DNA from: Saccharothrix deserti
GTDB lineage: Bacteria > Actinomycetota > Actinomycetes > Mycobacteriales > Pseudonocardiaceae
DNA: 64,000 nucleotides
Direction of reading: 5' to 3'
Assembly (NCBI RefSeq): GCF_009769385.1
Contig: NZ_VKAB01000015.1
Span: forward strand, 270,981 to 334,980
Made by a program: the position numbers and the translations under genes
Shown: positions 1 through 8,766 of the stretch, piece after piece
How the letters are laid out: every line of letters begins with the position of its first letter
How positions within the stretch are numbered: the first letter of the stretch is position 1
The notes under the pieces: model-generated
What the model was told of the DNA's origin: nothing
Seen by the model: only the letters and a program-made list of their open reading frames with translations
Databases searched by the model: none

Positions 1-61
1 ACTGTAGTCACCATGTCAGGTGGGTTACCGCCGGATGAAGTAGCTGGATCGTGACCGTTTT

Positions 62-760
62 TCACTCACCGCGCAGGCCAGTCACCAAGTGCTTCTCGGC
101 CCGGTCGAAGTAGGTGAGCAAGGCTTCTTCGGCCTGCCGAACCTCGCCCGCGTCGAGGCGGTCCACGATGGACTGGTTCAGCGGCAGGTAGTCGCGGTGG
201 AACTCCTCCGGGTCGCCCATCACGTGGAAGGCCAGGCGCACCTCGGCGAGCAGCCGCTTCATCTCCTCGTCCAGCCGGGCGCTGCCGGCGAGGGCGGTGA
301 TGGCCTGGTGGAACTTCACGTTCGCCGTGCCGACGCCGGTCCAGTCGTCCTCGGCGCGGTACGCCAGGCCGAGGTCGACGGCGTCGCGGACGGCCTGCCT
401 CGCGTCGTCGGCCACGTCCGCCCAGCGGCGGACGGCGCCGCACTCGATGACCCGGCGGGCGGCGTAGAGGTCGACGATGTCGGCCACGTCGGGACGGCGG
501 ACGAACACGCCCTTGCTGTACTCGTGCACGAGCAGGCGTTCGTGGGTGAGCAGCCGGAACGCCTCGCGCAGCGTGTTGCGGGAGACGCGGAGGGCTTCGC
601 CGAGGGCCTTCTCGTTGAGCTGCTGGCCGGGTTTGATGTCGCCGTCGAGGACGCTGGCGCGGAGCTTGTCGGCGACGCGCTCGGCGGTGCTGGAGCGGTC
701 GATGTCGCCGCGGTCCTTCGCGAGGGCGTTCAGCCAGCTGTCTGCCTCGGCGGTCGTCAT
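62..760 (-). CDS. GntR-family (FadR/FCD-type) transcriptional regulator
   Basis: A 232-aa DNA-binding repressor or activator. The N-terminal winged helix (about residues 25-90) has the GntR pattern, with 'GQQLNEKALGEALRVSRNTLREAFRLL' type spacing, and is followed by an all-helical FCD ligand domain (about 95-225) containing 'FHQAITALAG' and 'HRDYLPLNQSIVDRL'. The ATG start at 760 suits the family length. The gene diverges from a pxpA-like gene 112 bp away. TTGAACAA motifs lie between them, so it probably regulates itself and that gene. The ligand is unknown; FCD regulators usually bind small organic acids. Confidence 0.9.
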   Translation of the reverse strand: MTTAEADSWLNALAKDRGDIDRSSTAERVADKLRASVLDGDIKPGQQLNEKALGEALRVSRNTLREAFRLLTHERLLVHEYSKGVFVRRPDVADIVDLYAARRVIECGAVRRWADVADDARQAVRDAVDLGLAYRAEDDWTGVGTANVKFHQAITALAGSARLDEEMKRLLAEVRLAFHVMGDPEEFHRDYLPLNQSIVDRLDAGEVRQAEEALLTYFDRAEKHLVTGLRGE

Positions 761-778
761 GACTCAAGTCTACTTGTG

Positions 779-851
779 TTGAACGAACCTACTGCCCCAC
801 GACTCAAATGGAGTATTGAAGGATCGTTGAACAATCCCTACATTGAACAAT
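779..851. promoter_or_regulatory. Candidate GntR operator repeats
   Basis: Three copies of TTGAAC(A/G)A lie at 779-786, 827-834 and 843-850 in the 112-bp divergent region. The last two extend to TTGAACAAT and sit 16 bp apart, directly before the pxpA ribosome-binding site. FadR-type GntR proteins commonly bind TTGTnnnACAA-like sites. Assignment to the adjacent regulator is inference. Confidence 0.5.
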
Positions 852-872
852 ACTGTGAGGGGAGGGTGTCTC

Positions 873-1646
873 ATGGACCTCAACGCCAATCTGGGTGAAG
901 GCTTCGGCCGGTGGACGCTGGGTGGTGATCGAGCCCTTCTCGACGTCGTGACCAGCGCGAACGTCGCCTGCGGGTTCCACGCGGGCGATCCGGAGACGAT
1001 GCGGCGGACGTGCGAGCCGGCGGCGGCGCGTGGTGTGGCGGTGGGCGCGCACGTCGGGTACCGGGACCTGGCCGGCTTCGGTAGGCGATTTGTCGACGTA
1101 TCGCCCGAGACTTTGACCGCCGAGGTGCTGTACCAGCTGGGCGGGCTGGACGCGTGCGCCCGGTCGGCCGGGACGCGGGTGGGTTACGTCAAGCCGCACG
1201 GGGCGCTGTACAACGCGCTGGTCACGCACGAGGCGCAGGCCGACGCGGTGGTCGACGCGGTACGGGCGTACGACCCGACGTTGCCGGTGCTCGGGCTGCC
1301 GGGCGCGGTGTGGTTGAAGCGGGCGGAGGTGGCCGGGCTGCCGGTCCGGTACGAGGCGTTCGCGGATCGCGCGTACACGGCGGTGGGGACGCTGGTCGAC
1401 CGGCGGCAGCCGGGGGCGGTGCTGCACGACGTGCACGAGATCGCGGCCCGGTGCGTGGGGTTGGCGACCGAGGGACGGGTGCGGGCGGTGGACGGGCAGG
1501 TGCTGCGGATGCCGGTGGACTCGATCTGCGTGCACGGCGACAGCCCCGGCGCGGTGGCGATCGCGCGGGCGGTGCGGGCGGCGTTGACCGACGCGGGCGT
1601 GGCGCTCGGTCCCTTCTCCGGCGGGCTGGACCGGATGAGCGCGTGA
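873..1646 (+). CDS. pxpA: LamB/YcsF family protein, 5-oxoprolinase subunit A-like
   Basis: A 257-aa protein of the LamB/YcsF family, which in other bacteria is the A subunit of the ATP-dependent 5-oxoprolinase PxpABC that opens 5-oxoproline to glutamate. It begins with the hallmark '[11 protein letters not shown]', followed by '[12 protein letters not shown]', '[12 protein letters not shown]' and a C-terminal 'ICVHGD'. The ATG at 873 is chosen because GAGGGGAGGG (857-866) precedes it; an upstream TTG at 843 lacks such a site. No pxpB or pxpC lies beside it, so the partners must be elsewhere or the role differs. The divergent GntR gene is a likely regulator. The stop overlaps a possible GTG start of the next gene. 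Confidence 0.88.
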   Translation: MDLNANLGEGFGRWTLGGDRALLDVVTSANVACGFHAGDPETMRRTCEPAAARGVAVGAHVGYRDLAGFGRRFVDVSPETLTAEVLYQLGGLDACARSAGTRVGYVKPHGALYNALVTHEAQADAVVDAVRAYDPTLPVLGLPGAVWLKRAEVAGLPVRYEAFADRAYTAVGTLVDRRQPGAVLHDVHEIAARCVGLATEGRVRAVDGQVLRMPVDSICVHGDSPGAVAIARAVRAALTDAGVALGPFSGGLDRMSA

Positions 1647-1699
1647 GTTCAGGTCAGCGCGGGCGGGTGCGCCGCGCCGGTGTCAGTAACCTGATCCAC

Positions 1700-2530
1700 G
1701 TGAGGGGCTGGCGGGCGGCGGTCGGGGCACTGTGCGCGTTGTCGCTCGCCGCCTGCACGGCCCAGGTGCCGGGCGTGCCGGACGCCGAGGTGGTCCACCC
1801 CTCCCTCACGCCGACCGCCGACCAGCTCCCCAAGGCCGGCCAGTGCACGAACACCGGCCTCGAAGTCCTCGACTGCAAGACCGAGCACGAGGCCGAGGTG
1901 ACCGAGGTCGGCCGGTTGGACGGCCTGAGCGCCGACTACCCGAACGACCGCGACCTGCGCCGTGCCGCCCTGCCACCGTGCCGCGCCGCCCTCACCGCCT
2001 ACCTCGGCAGCGCCGACCACGACGCCACCCGACTCCAGGCACACGCCTTGTGGCCGAGCCGCGACGGCTGGGCCAAGGGCGACCGCTGGCGCGTCTGCAC
2101 GGTGGTCGAGATGAAGCCGGACGGCAGCCGGGTGGTGCGCGAGAACAGCGCCAAGGACCTCCTCAAGGCGGCCGGCTTCAGCACCGTGCAGCTGTGCGCG
2201 ACCGCGTCACCCGGCCAGGCGAAGGACGCCGGGATCACTGCCTGCGACCAGCCGCACAAGGCCGAAGCCGTGCCCGGAGTGCTGGCGCTGGGCAATCCGC
2301 AGGACCCCGCACCGTCCCTCGACCAGGTGAACGCCAAGGCGGCCGAGCACTGCGCGAAGGCCGTCACGAACTACGTCGGCGCACCGCGTGCCGACGTCTT
2401 CGCGTCCTGGCGCGCGTTCGGCAGCCAGGCCTGGTCCGAGGGCTACACGTCGGCGATCTGCTACGCCGAGGCGACCCGCCCGTTCAGCGGCAGGCTCTGG
2501 GGCCTGGGCACGAACGCCCTCCCCAACTGA
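1700..2530 (+). CDS. Lipoprotein of the septum-formation family
   Basis: A secreted lipoprotein of about 276 aa. The N-terminus is a signal peptide ending in the lipobox LAAC (about residues 16-19). The mature part has two similar halves, each with a 'GQCTNTG...DCKTEHEAEV' or 'LCATASPGQA..TACDQPHKAEAV' pattern. That paired-Cys, Cys-x-x-x-His arrangement is typical of the actinobacterial septum-formation domain family (PF13845), whose biochemical role is unclear. The GTG at 1700 gives a compact signal peptide; a GTG at 1643 overlapping the pxpA stop would add 19 residues and suggest translational coupling. Confidence 0.72.
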   Translation: MRGWRAAVGALCALSLAACTAQVPGVPDAEVVHPSLTPTADQLPKAGQCTNTGLEVLDCKTEHEAEVTEVGRLDGLSADYPNDRDLRRAALPPCRAALTAYLGSADHDATRLQAHALWPSRDGWAKGDRWRVCTVVEMKPDGSRVVRENSAKDLLKAAGFSTVQLCATASPGQAKDAGITACDQPHKAEAVPGVLALGNPQDPAPSLDQVNAKAAEHCAKAVTNYVGAPRADVFASWRAFGSQAWSEGYTSAICYAEATRPFSGRLWGLGTNALPN

Positions 2531-2561
2531 CCCACAACTGACCCACAGGCTGTGCACAGCT

Positions 2562-2582
2562 CTGTCCACAACCTGTGGACAA
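2562..2582. promoter_or_regulatory. Pair of DnaA-box-like sequences
   Basis: CTGTCCACA (2562-2570, plus) and TTGTCCACA (2574-2582, minus) face each other in a 20-bp stretch after the lipoprotein gene. TTGTCCACA is the preferred DnaA box of high-GC actinomycetes. The pair overlaps or abuts the stop of the minus-strand membrane-protein gene. Function is unproven. Confidence 0.4.
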
Positions 2583-3083
2583 CTACCGCCGCCGCCAGGC
2601 CAGCAACAGCAGCAGCACGCCGACCAGAACCGGGGCTCCGCTCTCGAAGACCGGCCTGAGCACCGGCAAGAACTGGAAAGTCCCACGTTCGAACAACACC
2701 GAAGCAGCCAACGCGGCCACCCCGGCGGTCAACGGCGCGGCTGGGGACAGCTTCCCCAACGACAGCAGACCCATCAACAGTCCCGCCAGCCCCAAGGCCA
2801 CCAGCCCGTAGATGCGCCTCTCGTCGAGCTGGTCGAGCGCGTAACCCCAGATGACCGCCGCGTTGACGGCCCCGAGCGCACCGAGCACGAAGCCGGCGAC
2901 ATGCCACCACGGCGACACGCGCGTCCTCACCCGTGCGACCGGACGGGTCGCGGGACGGGCTGCGGGACGGGAACGGGTCGTCGGCGGGCGGTAGTGCACG
3001 ACTCCCGGGCGCGGCGCGCGCTGCTGCACATCGCGAGGACTGTCGAAGTGCAGTCCACCGAGAAAATCGTCCGATTGGCTCAC
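2583..3083 (-). CDS. Small membrane protein, unknown function
   Basis: A 166-aa protein not assigned to a named family. Residues 1-70 are a polar, Arg/Pro-rich cytoplasmic segment. The rest holds four hydrophobic helices ('WWHVAGFVLGALGAVNAAVIWG', 'IYGLVALGLAGLLMGLLSL', 'AAPLTAGVAALAASVLF' and 'APVLVGVLLLLLAW'). The GTG at 3083 is chosen because GGAGGT stands 12 nt upstream; longer in-frame starts exist but lack a site. It ends in AWRRR, so the C-terminus is predicted cytoplasmic. Confidence 0.6.
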   Translation of the reverse strand: MSQSDDFLGGLHFDSPRDVQQRAPRPGVVHYRPPTTRSRPAARPATRPVARVRTRVSPWWHVAGFVLGALGAVNAAVIWGYALDQLDERRIYGLVALGLAGLLMGLLSLGKLSPAAPLTAGVAALAASVLFERGTFQFLPVLRPVFESGAPVLVGVLLLLLAWRRR

Positions 3084-3128
3084 AGCTGAGTAGTACCTCC
3101 GGACGAGCCGGACACACCCGAAGCGACC

Positions 3129-3164
3129 AAAAAAGACCCGGTGGACGCCGTTGTCCACCGGGTC
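3129..3164 (-). terminator. Rho-independent terminator of pckG
   Basis: GACCCGGTGGAC (3135-3146) and GTCCACCGGGTC (3153-3164) form a perfect 12-bp stem with a 6-nt loop. The six A residues at 3129-3134 read as a U tract on the minus strand. It lies 28 bp after the pckG stop. Confidence 0.9.
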
Positions 3165-3191
3165 ACGCTGAAGGAGTTCCAGCTTCGAGGC

Positions 3192-5003
3192 TCAGCCGAG
3201 GCGGAGCTTCAGGGCCTCCAGCTCGTCACGCAGCGAGGTCGGCACCTTCTCGCCGATCTTGGCGAACCACTCCTCGATCATCGGGATCTCGGCCCGCCAC
3301 TCGTCGGCGTCGAACTCCAGCGCCGCCTCGATGTCCTCGTGCGGCGTGTCGAGCCCGGACAGGTCCAGCGCGTCCGCCGGCGGCACGTGGCCGATCGGCG
3401 TCTCGACCGCGGCGGCCTTGCCCTCGATCCGCTCGACGGCCCACTTCAGCACGCGCGAGTTCTCGCCGAACCCGGGCCACAGGAAGCGCTTGTCCTCGCC
3501 CCGGCGGAACCAGTTGACGTAGAAGATCTTCGGCAGCTTGTCCGCGTCGGCCGACTTGCCGGTGTCGATCCAGTGCTGGAAGTAGTCACCGGCGTGGTAG
3601 CCGATGAACGGCAGCATCGCCATCGGGTCGCGGCGCACGACCCCGGTCTTGCCGACGGCGGCGGCGGTCGTCTCGCTGGACAGCGTGGCGCCCATGAACA
3701 CGCCGTGCTGCCAGTCGCGCGACTCGGTGATCAGCGGGACGGTGGTGGCGCGGCGGCCACCGAAGAAGATCGCCGAGATCGGCACGCCGTTCGGGTCGTC
3801 CCACTCCGGCGCCTTGATGTCGCACTGGTCGATCGGCGTGCAGTAGCGCGAGTTCGGGTGCGACGACAGCTCGTCGCTGTCCGGCGTCCAGTCCTGCTTC
3901 TTCCACGAGGTCAGGTGGGCCGGCGGCTCGCCCATGCCCTCCCACCACACGTCGCCGTCGTCGGTCAGCGCGACGTTGGTGAACAGCGAGTTCCCCTTCT
4001 CGATGGTGCGCATCGCGTTGGGGTTGGTGTGGTAGTCGGTGCCGGGCGCGACGCCGAAGAAGCCGTTCTCCGGGTTGACCGCATACAGCCGACCGTCGTC
4101 ACCGAACCGCATCCACGCGATGTCGTCACCCAGGGTCTCGACCTTCCAGCCCGGGATGGTCGGCTCCAGCATGGCGAGGTTGGTCTTGCCGCAGGCGCTG
4201 GGGAACGCGGCCGCGATGTAGTACGCCTTCTGCTCCGGCGAGGTGAGCTTGAGGATCAGCATGTGCTCGGCCAGCCAGCCCTCGTCACGCGCCATCACCG
4301 AGGCGATGCGCAGCGAGTAGCACTTCTTGCCCAGCAGCGCGTTGCCGCCGTAGCCCGAGCCGTACGACCAGATCATCCGCTCTTCGGGGAACTGGGTGAT
4401 GTACTTGGTCTCGTTGCACGGCCACGGCACGTCGGCCTGGCCCGGCTCCAGCGGCGCGCCGATCGAGTGCAGCGCCTGGACGAAGTCGGCGTCGTCGCCG
4501 AACCGGTTGAGCGCCTTGGTGCCCATGCGGGTCATGATGTGCATCGAGACGACGACGTACTCGGAGTCGGTGATCTCCACGCCGAGCATCGGCTTCTCCG
4601 CGTCCAGCGGACCCATGCAGAACGGGATCACGTACATCGTGCGACCACGCATGGAGCCCCGGTAGAGCTCCGTCATGATCGCCTTCATCTCGGCGGGGTC
4701 CATCCAGTTGTTCGTGGGGCCCGAGTCGGCCGGGTCCACGGAACAGATGAAGGTGCGCTCCTCGACTCGCGCCACGTCGGTGGGATCCGACGCGGCCCAG
4801 AACGAGTTGGGTTTCTTCTTCAGCGGAACAAAGGTGCCCGCGTCCACGAGTTTGGCAGTGAGCCGGTTCCACTCTTCTTGGGAGCCGTCGGCCCACACGA
4901 CTTCGTCGGGGCAGGTCAGCTCGGCGACCTCGCGCACCCAGGACAGGAGGCGGGGGTGGTCGGTGGGGGCCTGGTCGAGACCGGGAATGGTCACTGCCGT
5001 CAT
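3192..5003 (-). CDS. pckG: Phosphoenolpyruvate carboxykinase (GTP)
   Basis: A 603-aa cytosolic enzyme converting oxaloacetate plus GTP to phosphoenolpyruvate, the first committed step of gluconeogenesis. Family motifs are clear: 'GSQEEWNRL' and 'YVIPFCMGP' near the N-terminus, the P-loop region '[13 protein letters not shown]' with the hyper-reactive Cys, '[11 protein letters not shown]', '[11 protein letters not shown]' and '[12 protein letters not shown]' near the C-terminus. Length matches the usual 600-620 aa. It is monocistronic: a strong terminator follows the stop, and a long upstream region (5004-5547) contains two palindromes that may control it. Confidence 0.97.
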   Translation of the reverse strand: MTAVTIPGLDQAPTDHPRLLSWVREVAELTCPDEVVWADGSQEEWNRLTAKLVDAGTFVPLKKKPNSFWAASDPTDVARVEERTFICSVDPADSGPTNNWMDPAEMKAIMTELYRGSMRGRTMYVIPFCMGPLDAEKPMLGVEITDSEYVVVSMHIMTRMGTKALNRFGDDADFVQALHSIGAPLEPGQADVPWPCNETKYITQFPEERMIWSYGSGYGGNALLGKKCYSLRIASVMARDEGWLAEHMLILKLTSPEQKAYYIAAAFPSACGKTNLAMLEPTIPGWKVETLGDDIAWMRFGDDGRLYAVNPENGFFGVAPGTDYHTNPNAMRTIEKGNSLFTNVALTDDGDVWWEGMGEPPAHLTSWKKQDWTPDSDELSSHPNSRYCTPIDQCDIKAPEWDDPNGVPISAIFFGGRRATTVPLITESRDWQHGVFMGATLSSETTAAAVGKTGVVRRDPMAMLPFIGYHAGDYFQHWIDTGKSADADKLPKIFYVNWFRRGEDKRFLWPGFGENSRVLKWAVERIEGKAAAVETPIGHVPPADALDLSGLDTPHEDIEAALEFDADEWRAEIPMIEEWFAKIGEKVPTSLRDELEALKLRLG

Positions 5004-5305
5004 CTCGTCTCGTCTCCTAGCTGAGCGCCGGCCACGGTGGACGTCGTTGTCCTGGTGGGACGTCCTCGGGAATGGCTCCGCCCGCCCGGTGGAGGGCGTG
5101 CCGTTTAAGGGGATAGACGGAGGTTAGCCGGGTTAATCCTCGGTAACGCGCATCCGACCTGTCGGCTGGCTCACAAAACCGATTCTGGAATCGATTCAGC
5201 ACCCGATTACCACAAATCGGCCTGTGACCTGGGCTTTAGTTCTCGGAATGCAAGGGCGTGGCGGTGCGTCGATCACCACACCTCAGGGTGTACGGGTGGT
5301 TACGT

Positions 5306-5321
5306 ATGAGAGCGCTCTCAT
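5306..5321. promoter_or_regulatory. Perfect 16-bp palindrome, LacI/GalR-type operator candidate
   Basis: ATGAGAGCGCTCTCAT is a perfect palindrome with the central AGCGCT shared by LacI/GalR operators such as the actinomycete CebR box (TGGGAGCGCTCCCA). No LacI-family gene is in the window, so any regulator acts in trans. It is about 300 bp upstream of pckG, its nearest gene start. Confidence 0.45.
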
Positions 5322-5493
5322 GGCATGGCGAAAGAATTGTCGCGCGAAATACCTGATTTGCGTGACCGTTTCAGGTTTGACGCACGGGAGGACCGAGCAG
5401 GGCGGTAAGAGCCGGCCCGACCCCGGCCAGGAGGGGCGCCGAACACGCCCAGCGTGCGCTCCCGCGTGGGCGTGCGGGACTCCACGAATGCCG

Positions 5494-5522
5494 ACGGGCC
5501 GCGGTTGGTGTTCGCGGCCCGT
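5494..5522. terminator. Hairpin terminator, probably for the acidic-repeat gene
   Basis: ACGGGCCGCG (5494-5503) pairs perfectly with CGCGGCCCGT (5513-5522) around a 9-nt loop. It sits 26 bp beyond the stop of the minus-strand gene at 5548. There is no T tract, as is common for actinomycete terminators. Confidence 0.55.
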
Positions 5523-5547
5523 GGGTGGAAGACGTTCCTGGCTCAGG

Positions 5548-6222
5548 TCAGTTCGGGCTGATCCACTGGCCGGTCACGGAGTCGATGCGGACCACGCCCG
5601 ACACCGTCACCTTCTCGCCCGACCAGACCTCGTCGTTGTCCGGCGTGTACTTGCCGTCCTCGCCGATGCGGCCGTGCTCGACTTCGGTCCACTCGTCGTC
5701 ACCCGTGTGCTTCGTGACGGTGACCTCGCCGTCCTGGGTGATCTCGGTGGCCAGGTCGGCGGTGCCGTCACCGTCGGCATCGGTGAAGAGCCAGGTGTCG
5801 CCGTCCTCGTCCTTGACCACCGCCGTGTCGGCGCGGCCGTCGCCGTCGGTGTCCTCGGTGGCGGGGCCGACGTTCTGGTCCTGGCCGTCCTCGACGTCGA
5901 CCACGATGGCCTTGCCGGCGTTCGTGTTCGTCTGCTGGCCGCGGTCGTCCGTCGGCTCGACGGCCACCCACTCGCCGGAGCCCTCGTCGAACTCCGCCTG
6001 GCCGGTCAGCTCGCCGTCGGCGTCGAACGTGCTCATCAGGTCGGCCTGGCCGTCACCGTCGGTGTCGGTGAACGCGAGGTGGCCGCCGTCGTCCGTCTCC
6101 ACGACCGCGCTGTCCTCGACACCGTCCTGGTCCAGGTCGTAGGTCGCCTCGGCGGTGTACTCCTCGTCGCTGACCGTGACCTTCAGCTCGCCGTCGGTCG
6201 CGCCTGTCTCGTCGATGTACAC
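5548..6222 (-). CDS. Acidic DxDGDG-repeat protein, possible calcium binder
   Basis: A strongly acidic 224-aa protein with no signal peptide or membrane segment. It has repeated loops such as 'DLDQDGVED', 'DTDGDGQAD', 'DTDGDGRAD' and 'DADGDGTAD', each followed by a short beta-type segment with an aromatic ('HLAFT', 'TWLFT'). The D-x-D-G-D-G pattern is that of EF-hand-like or thrombospondin-type-3 calcium loops; metal binding is inferred. It resembles actinobacterial DUF6802-type proteins, but I cannot confirm that. The start is a GTG at 6222 with GGGAGG upstream. It lies downstream of the copper-linked cluster in the same direction. Confidence 0.75.
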   Translation of the reverse strand: MYIDETGATDGELKVTVSDEEYTAEATYDLDQDGVEDSAVVETDDGGHLAFTDTDGDGQADLMSTFDADGELTGQAEFDEGSGEWVAVEPTDDRGQQTNTNAGKAIVVDVEDGQDQNVGPATEDTDGDGRADTAVVKDEDGDTWLFTDADGDGTADLATEITQDGEVTVTKHTGDDEWTEVEHGRIGEDGKYTPDNDEVWSGEKVTVSGVVRIDSVTGQWISPN

Positions 6223-6296
6223 CCGTGTCCCACCCTCCCGCGTTCTGCACCGGTAGGACTCACGTTATGCCTGTTCGGTTCCGCTGCGGAAGCCCG

Positions 6297-6893
6297 TCAC
6301 GTCCTCTCGGGTCGTGAACCGATGAGGAGCAGGCAGAACGTCGTCACGGCGGCGACCAGACCAGCCAACAGGAGCATCGGGTCCAGGCCACCCGACGACG
6401 GTGGGGCGGCGGCTACGACCTGGGTCGGTGCGGTGGTCGTGGTGGTCGTGGCCGGGGCGGGGGCCGGTGCGGCTGTCTCTTGGGGCGCGGCGGCCGGTGG
6501 GACCTCGGCGGCCGGTGGCTGTTGCACGACCGGCGGTGCGGCGGCGGTGGTCTCCTCGGGCAGCACGGTGATGCGGGCTCGCATGTCGGGGTGCACCGAG
6601 CAGTAGTAGTCGTAGGTGCCGGGCACGGTGAACGTGAAGCTCCACGACTGCCCCTGGGACAGCATCGGCGACTTGAGCACCGCCGGCCCGGAGGTGGTGA
6701 CCACGTCGTGCGGCGCCTGGTCCTGGTTGGTCCAGGTCACCGTCTCGCCGACGCGCACCGTGATGTCGGCGTGCTGGTAGGCGTACTGGGCGATCGGGAT
6801 CTGGTGGCCTTGAGCGGCGGCAGCGGCGGCTTGGGCCTGCACCGGGGGCAGCACCAGGAACAGGAGGAACGCGGCGGCGAGCAGGGCGCGCAT
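6297..6893 (-). CDS. Membrane-anchored cupredoxin (type 1 copper)
   Basis: A 198-aa secreted protein. A signal peptide (1-22) is followed by a plastocyanin-like domain (about 28-115) with the type 1 copper ligands: His in 'APHDVV' and Cys, His and Met in 'YYCSVHPDM'. A Pro/Thr/Ala-rich linker then leads to a C-terminal helix 'MLLLAGLVAAVTTFCLLLIG' and a short basic tail, giving an outward-facing anchored electron carrier or copper-handling protein. The ATG at 6893 has GGAG 8 nt upstream. It follows a second cupredoxin gene in the same direction, and their copper domains are clearly paralogous. Confidence 0.85.
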   Translation of the reverse strand: MRALLAAAFLLFLVLPPVQAQAAAAAAQGHQIPIAQYAYQHADITVRVGETVTWTNQDQAPHDVVTTSGPAVLKSPMLSQGQSWSFTFTVPGTYDYYCSVHPDMRARITVLPEETTAAAPPVVQQPPAAEVPPAAAPQETAAPAPAPATTTTTTAPTQVVAAAPPSSGGLDPMLLLAGLVAAVTTFCLLLIGSRPERT

Positions 6894-6952
6894 GAAGTGG
6901 TCTCCAAGAAGCGGGGGGCGACCCGGACGGCGTTGTCCGGGTCGCCGGCTGA

Positions 6953-7849
6953 TCAGCAGGTCGCTTGCGCCAATGCCGGGTCGAGCATCTGTTCCAACAT
7001 CACGGTGTGGGTCTTGATGTACTGGTCGAACGCCAGCGCCTCGTTCACCTGCTCCAGGGGGGACATCTCCAGGTGAGCCGCCTTGACGTGGGCGATGAAC
7101 GGCGACAACACGTCGCCACTCAGGGAACTGCTGAGCAACGGGTCGAGTACCTGACCCAACATCACGGTGTGGGACTTGATGTACTGGTCGAACGCCAGCG
7201 CGTCGGTCACCTGCTGGAGGGGAGAGGTCTCCAGGTGAGCCGCCTTGATGTGCGCGAGGAGCGGTGCCAGGGCTTCCTTCGGGACGCACGACGCCGGCGG
7301 TTCACCCGCGGGCGGGGTCGTGGTCGTGGGCGGGGTGGTGGTGGGGTGACCGGGCATCGTCGTGGTCGGCGCGGCGGTCGTGGTGGGCGGAGCCGTGGTC
7401 GTGGCGCCACCGGCGACGGTGATCGACGCCTTCATGTCCGGGTGGATCGAGCAGTAGTACTGGTAACTGCCCACCTTGGTGAACGTGAACGTGTAGGACT
7501 GGCCCTTTTGCAGGGTGGGCGAGGTGAACTTCTCCGGGCCGGAGGTGACCACCACGTTGTGCGGCGCCGTGTCCTGGTTGGTCCAGGTGACGGTGTCGCC
7601 GACGTTGACGGTGAGCGTCGCCGGGCTGTAGGCGTAGCCGGAGATGCTGACCGTCTTGGCGGCCGCGGCCTGCGGGGCTGCCGCGGCTGCCTGGTGGCCC
7701 GCTTGGGCGGCCAGGTCGACCTGACCGACCGGTGTGGACGTCGGCGACGACGCGCCGACCGCGGCCAGGCTGAACACCGCCCCGGCCATGCCGAGGACGG
7801 CCAGCACGAGGGCGAACTTGCCGCCCCGCCGGGGTTCCGTACTGTCCAC
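6953..7849 (-). CDS. Cupredoxin with a duplicated C-terminal helical domain
   Basis: A 298-aa exported protein. A transmembrane or signal segment near residues 12-33 precedes a cupredoxin domain with type 1 copper ligands ('APHNVV' and 'YYCSIHPDM'), then a Thr/Pro linker. The C-terminus has two tandem copies of about 60 aa, each with 'HIKAAHLETSPLQQV' or 'HVKAAHLEMSPLEQV' followed by 'ALAFDQYIK.HTVML'. I do not recognise that domain; it is helical and bounded by Cys residues that could form a disulfide. The GTG at 7849 is preferred over an ATG at 7867 because AAGGAG stands 6 nt before it. Confidence 0.8.
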   Translation of the reverse strand: MDSTEPRRGGKFALVLAVLGMAGAVFSLAAVGASSPTSTPVGQVDLAAQAGHQAAAAAPQAAAAKTVSISGYAYSPATLTVNVGDTVTWTNQDTAPHNVVVTSGPEKFTSPTLQKGQSYTFTFTKVGSYQYYCSIHPDMKASITVAGGATTTAPPTTTAAPTTTMPGHPTTTPPTTTTPPAGEPPASCVPKEALAPLLAHIKAAHLETSPLQQVTDALAFDQYIKSHTVMLGQVLDPLLSSSLSGDVLSPFIAHVKAAHLEMSPLEQVNEALAFDQYIKTHTVMLEQMLDPALAQATC

Positions 7850-7875
7850 TATGGACTCCTTCTTCATTGTGGAGT

Positions 7876-8766
7876 TCACCGGCCAGGACTGGCGGTGACG
7901 AGGAAGCCCGCCGCGCCGATGACGGCGATCGCGAGCACGGCCTCCAGGGCGACCGAGCGGGCGAAGGGCGCGACGGAGGTGGCTGTGGCGAGGCGGCGGT
8001 CGACCCACCTCTTGCTGAACAGGCCCGCGGCCAGCAGCACGCCGAACAGGGCGAGCTTGATCAGCAGGATCCGGGCGTAGTCGGTGTCGAAGCGCCAGCC
8101 GTTGAGCCGCCAGGCCAGCACACCGCCCGCGGCGACCAGCGCGGTGACCGAGCCGAGGGCGAGCTTCGAGTAGCGCGGCACGACCTCGGTGATCGTGTCG
8201 AGGTCGCGCAGCGGCAGGACGCCGAGCAGCAGCAGCACCAGGCCGCCGACCCACAGGCAGATCGCGGCGATGTGCACCAGCACGGCCACCTGCGCCCACC
8301 AGCCGAGGTCGGGGGCGTGGCCGGTCATGCCGCTGGTCCGCAGCACGCCGAACGCGACCGCGCCCGCGCCGACCCGCCACGGCAGTGACGTGACGGCCCG
8401 TTCGCCCCGGCGCAGCAGGTCGGCGAGCACGACGCCCGCCAGCACCCACAGCAGGCCGCGGGCCACCCACGCCCGGCCGAACGGGATGTCGAGGATCGGG
8501 ATGACGACGGCGAGGTCGACGTCGCCGGGCTCGACCTGCCCGATCCAGGCGGCTTCCATCAGCAGTCCGGCGAGGGTGCCGAGCAGTCCGAGGAGCCAAC
8601 TGGCGACGAGCAGTCGGGCGGTGCGGCGCTCGTTCGCGCCGGACGGCCAGAGGAACGCCAGGAACGCCGCGCCGCCGAAGAACAGGACGGTGCCGGTGTA
8701 GTCGATGATCCGGGCCAGGGTGAACCAGGACTTCGCGGCGTCTCCGGCCGCCAGCGCGAGGCTCAC
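7876..8766 (-). CDS. copD: CopD-family copper resistance/transport membrane protein
   Basis: A 296-aa polytopic membrane protein with about eight hydrophobic helices. The CopD domain (PF05425) covers the second half, with 'DLGWWAQVAVLVHIAAICLWVGGL' and 'RYSKLALGSVTALVAAGGVLA'. CopD proteins bring copper across the inner membrane or support periplasmic copper tolerance with CopC-like cupredoxins, here probably the two downstream cupredoxins. The GTG start at 8766 overlaps the stop of the preceding gene by 4 nt, implying translational coupling. Only 26 nt separate it from the next gene. Confidence 0.85.
   Translation of the reverse strand: MSLALAAGDAAKSWFTLARIIDYTGTVLFFGGAAFLAFLWPSGANERRTARLLVASWLLGLLGTLAGLLMEAAWIGQVEPGDVDLAVVIPILDIPFGRAWVARGLLWVLAGVVLADLLRRGERAVTSLPWRVGAGAVAFGVLRTSGMTGHAPDLGWWAQVAVLVHIAAICLWVGGLVLLLLGVLPLRDLDTITEVVPRYSKLALGSVTALVAAGGVLAWRLNGWRFDTDYARILLIKLALFGVLLAAGLFSKRWVDRRLATATSVAPFARSVALEAVLAIAVIGAAGFLVTASPGR

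Larger units (their letters stand above)
5004..5547. other. Intergenic region with two palindromes and a hairpin
   Basis: This 544-bp gap has no credible gene. The first 200 bp probably contain the pckG promoter and a CGATTC-TG-GAATCG palindrome (5180-5193). A separate perfect palindrome lies at 5306-5321, and a strong hairpin at 5494-5522 precedes the end of the next minus-strand gene. Short open frames here lack ribosome-binding sites and recognisable sequence. Confidence 0.6.

Noticed and set aside
1..61. Possible end of another gene at the left edge
   Set aside because: The 61 bp are too short and show no frame or structure that can be assigned.
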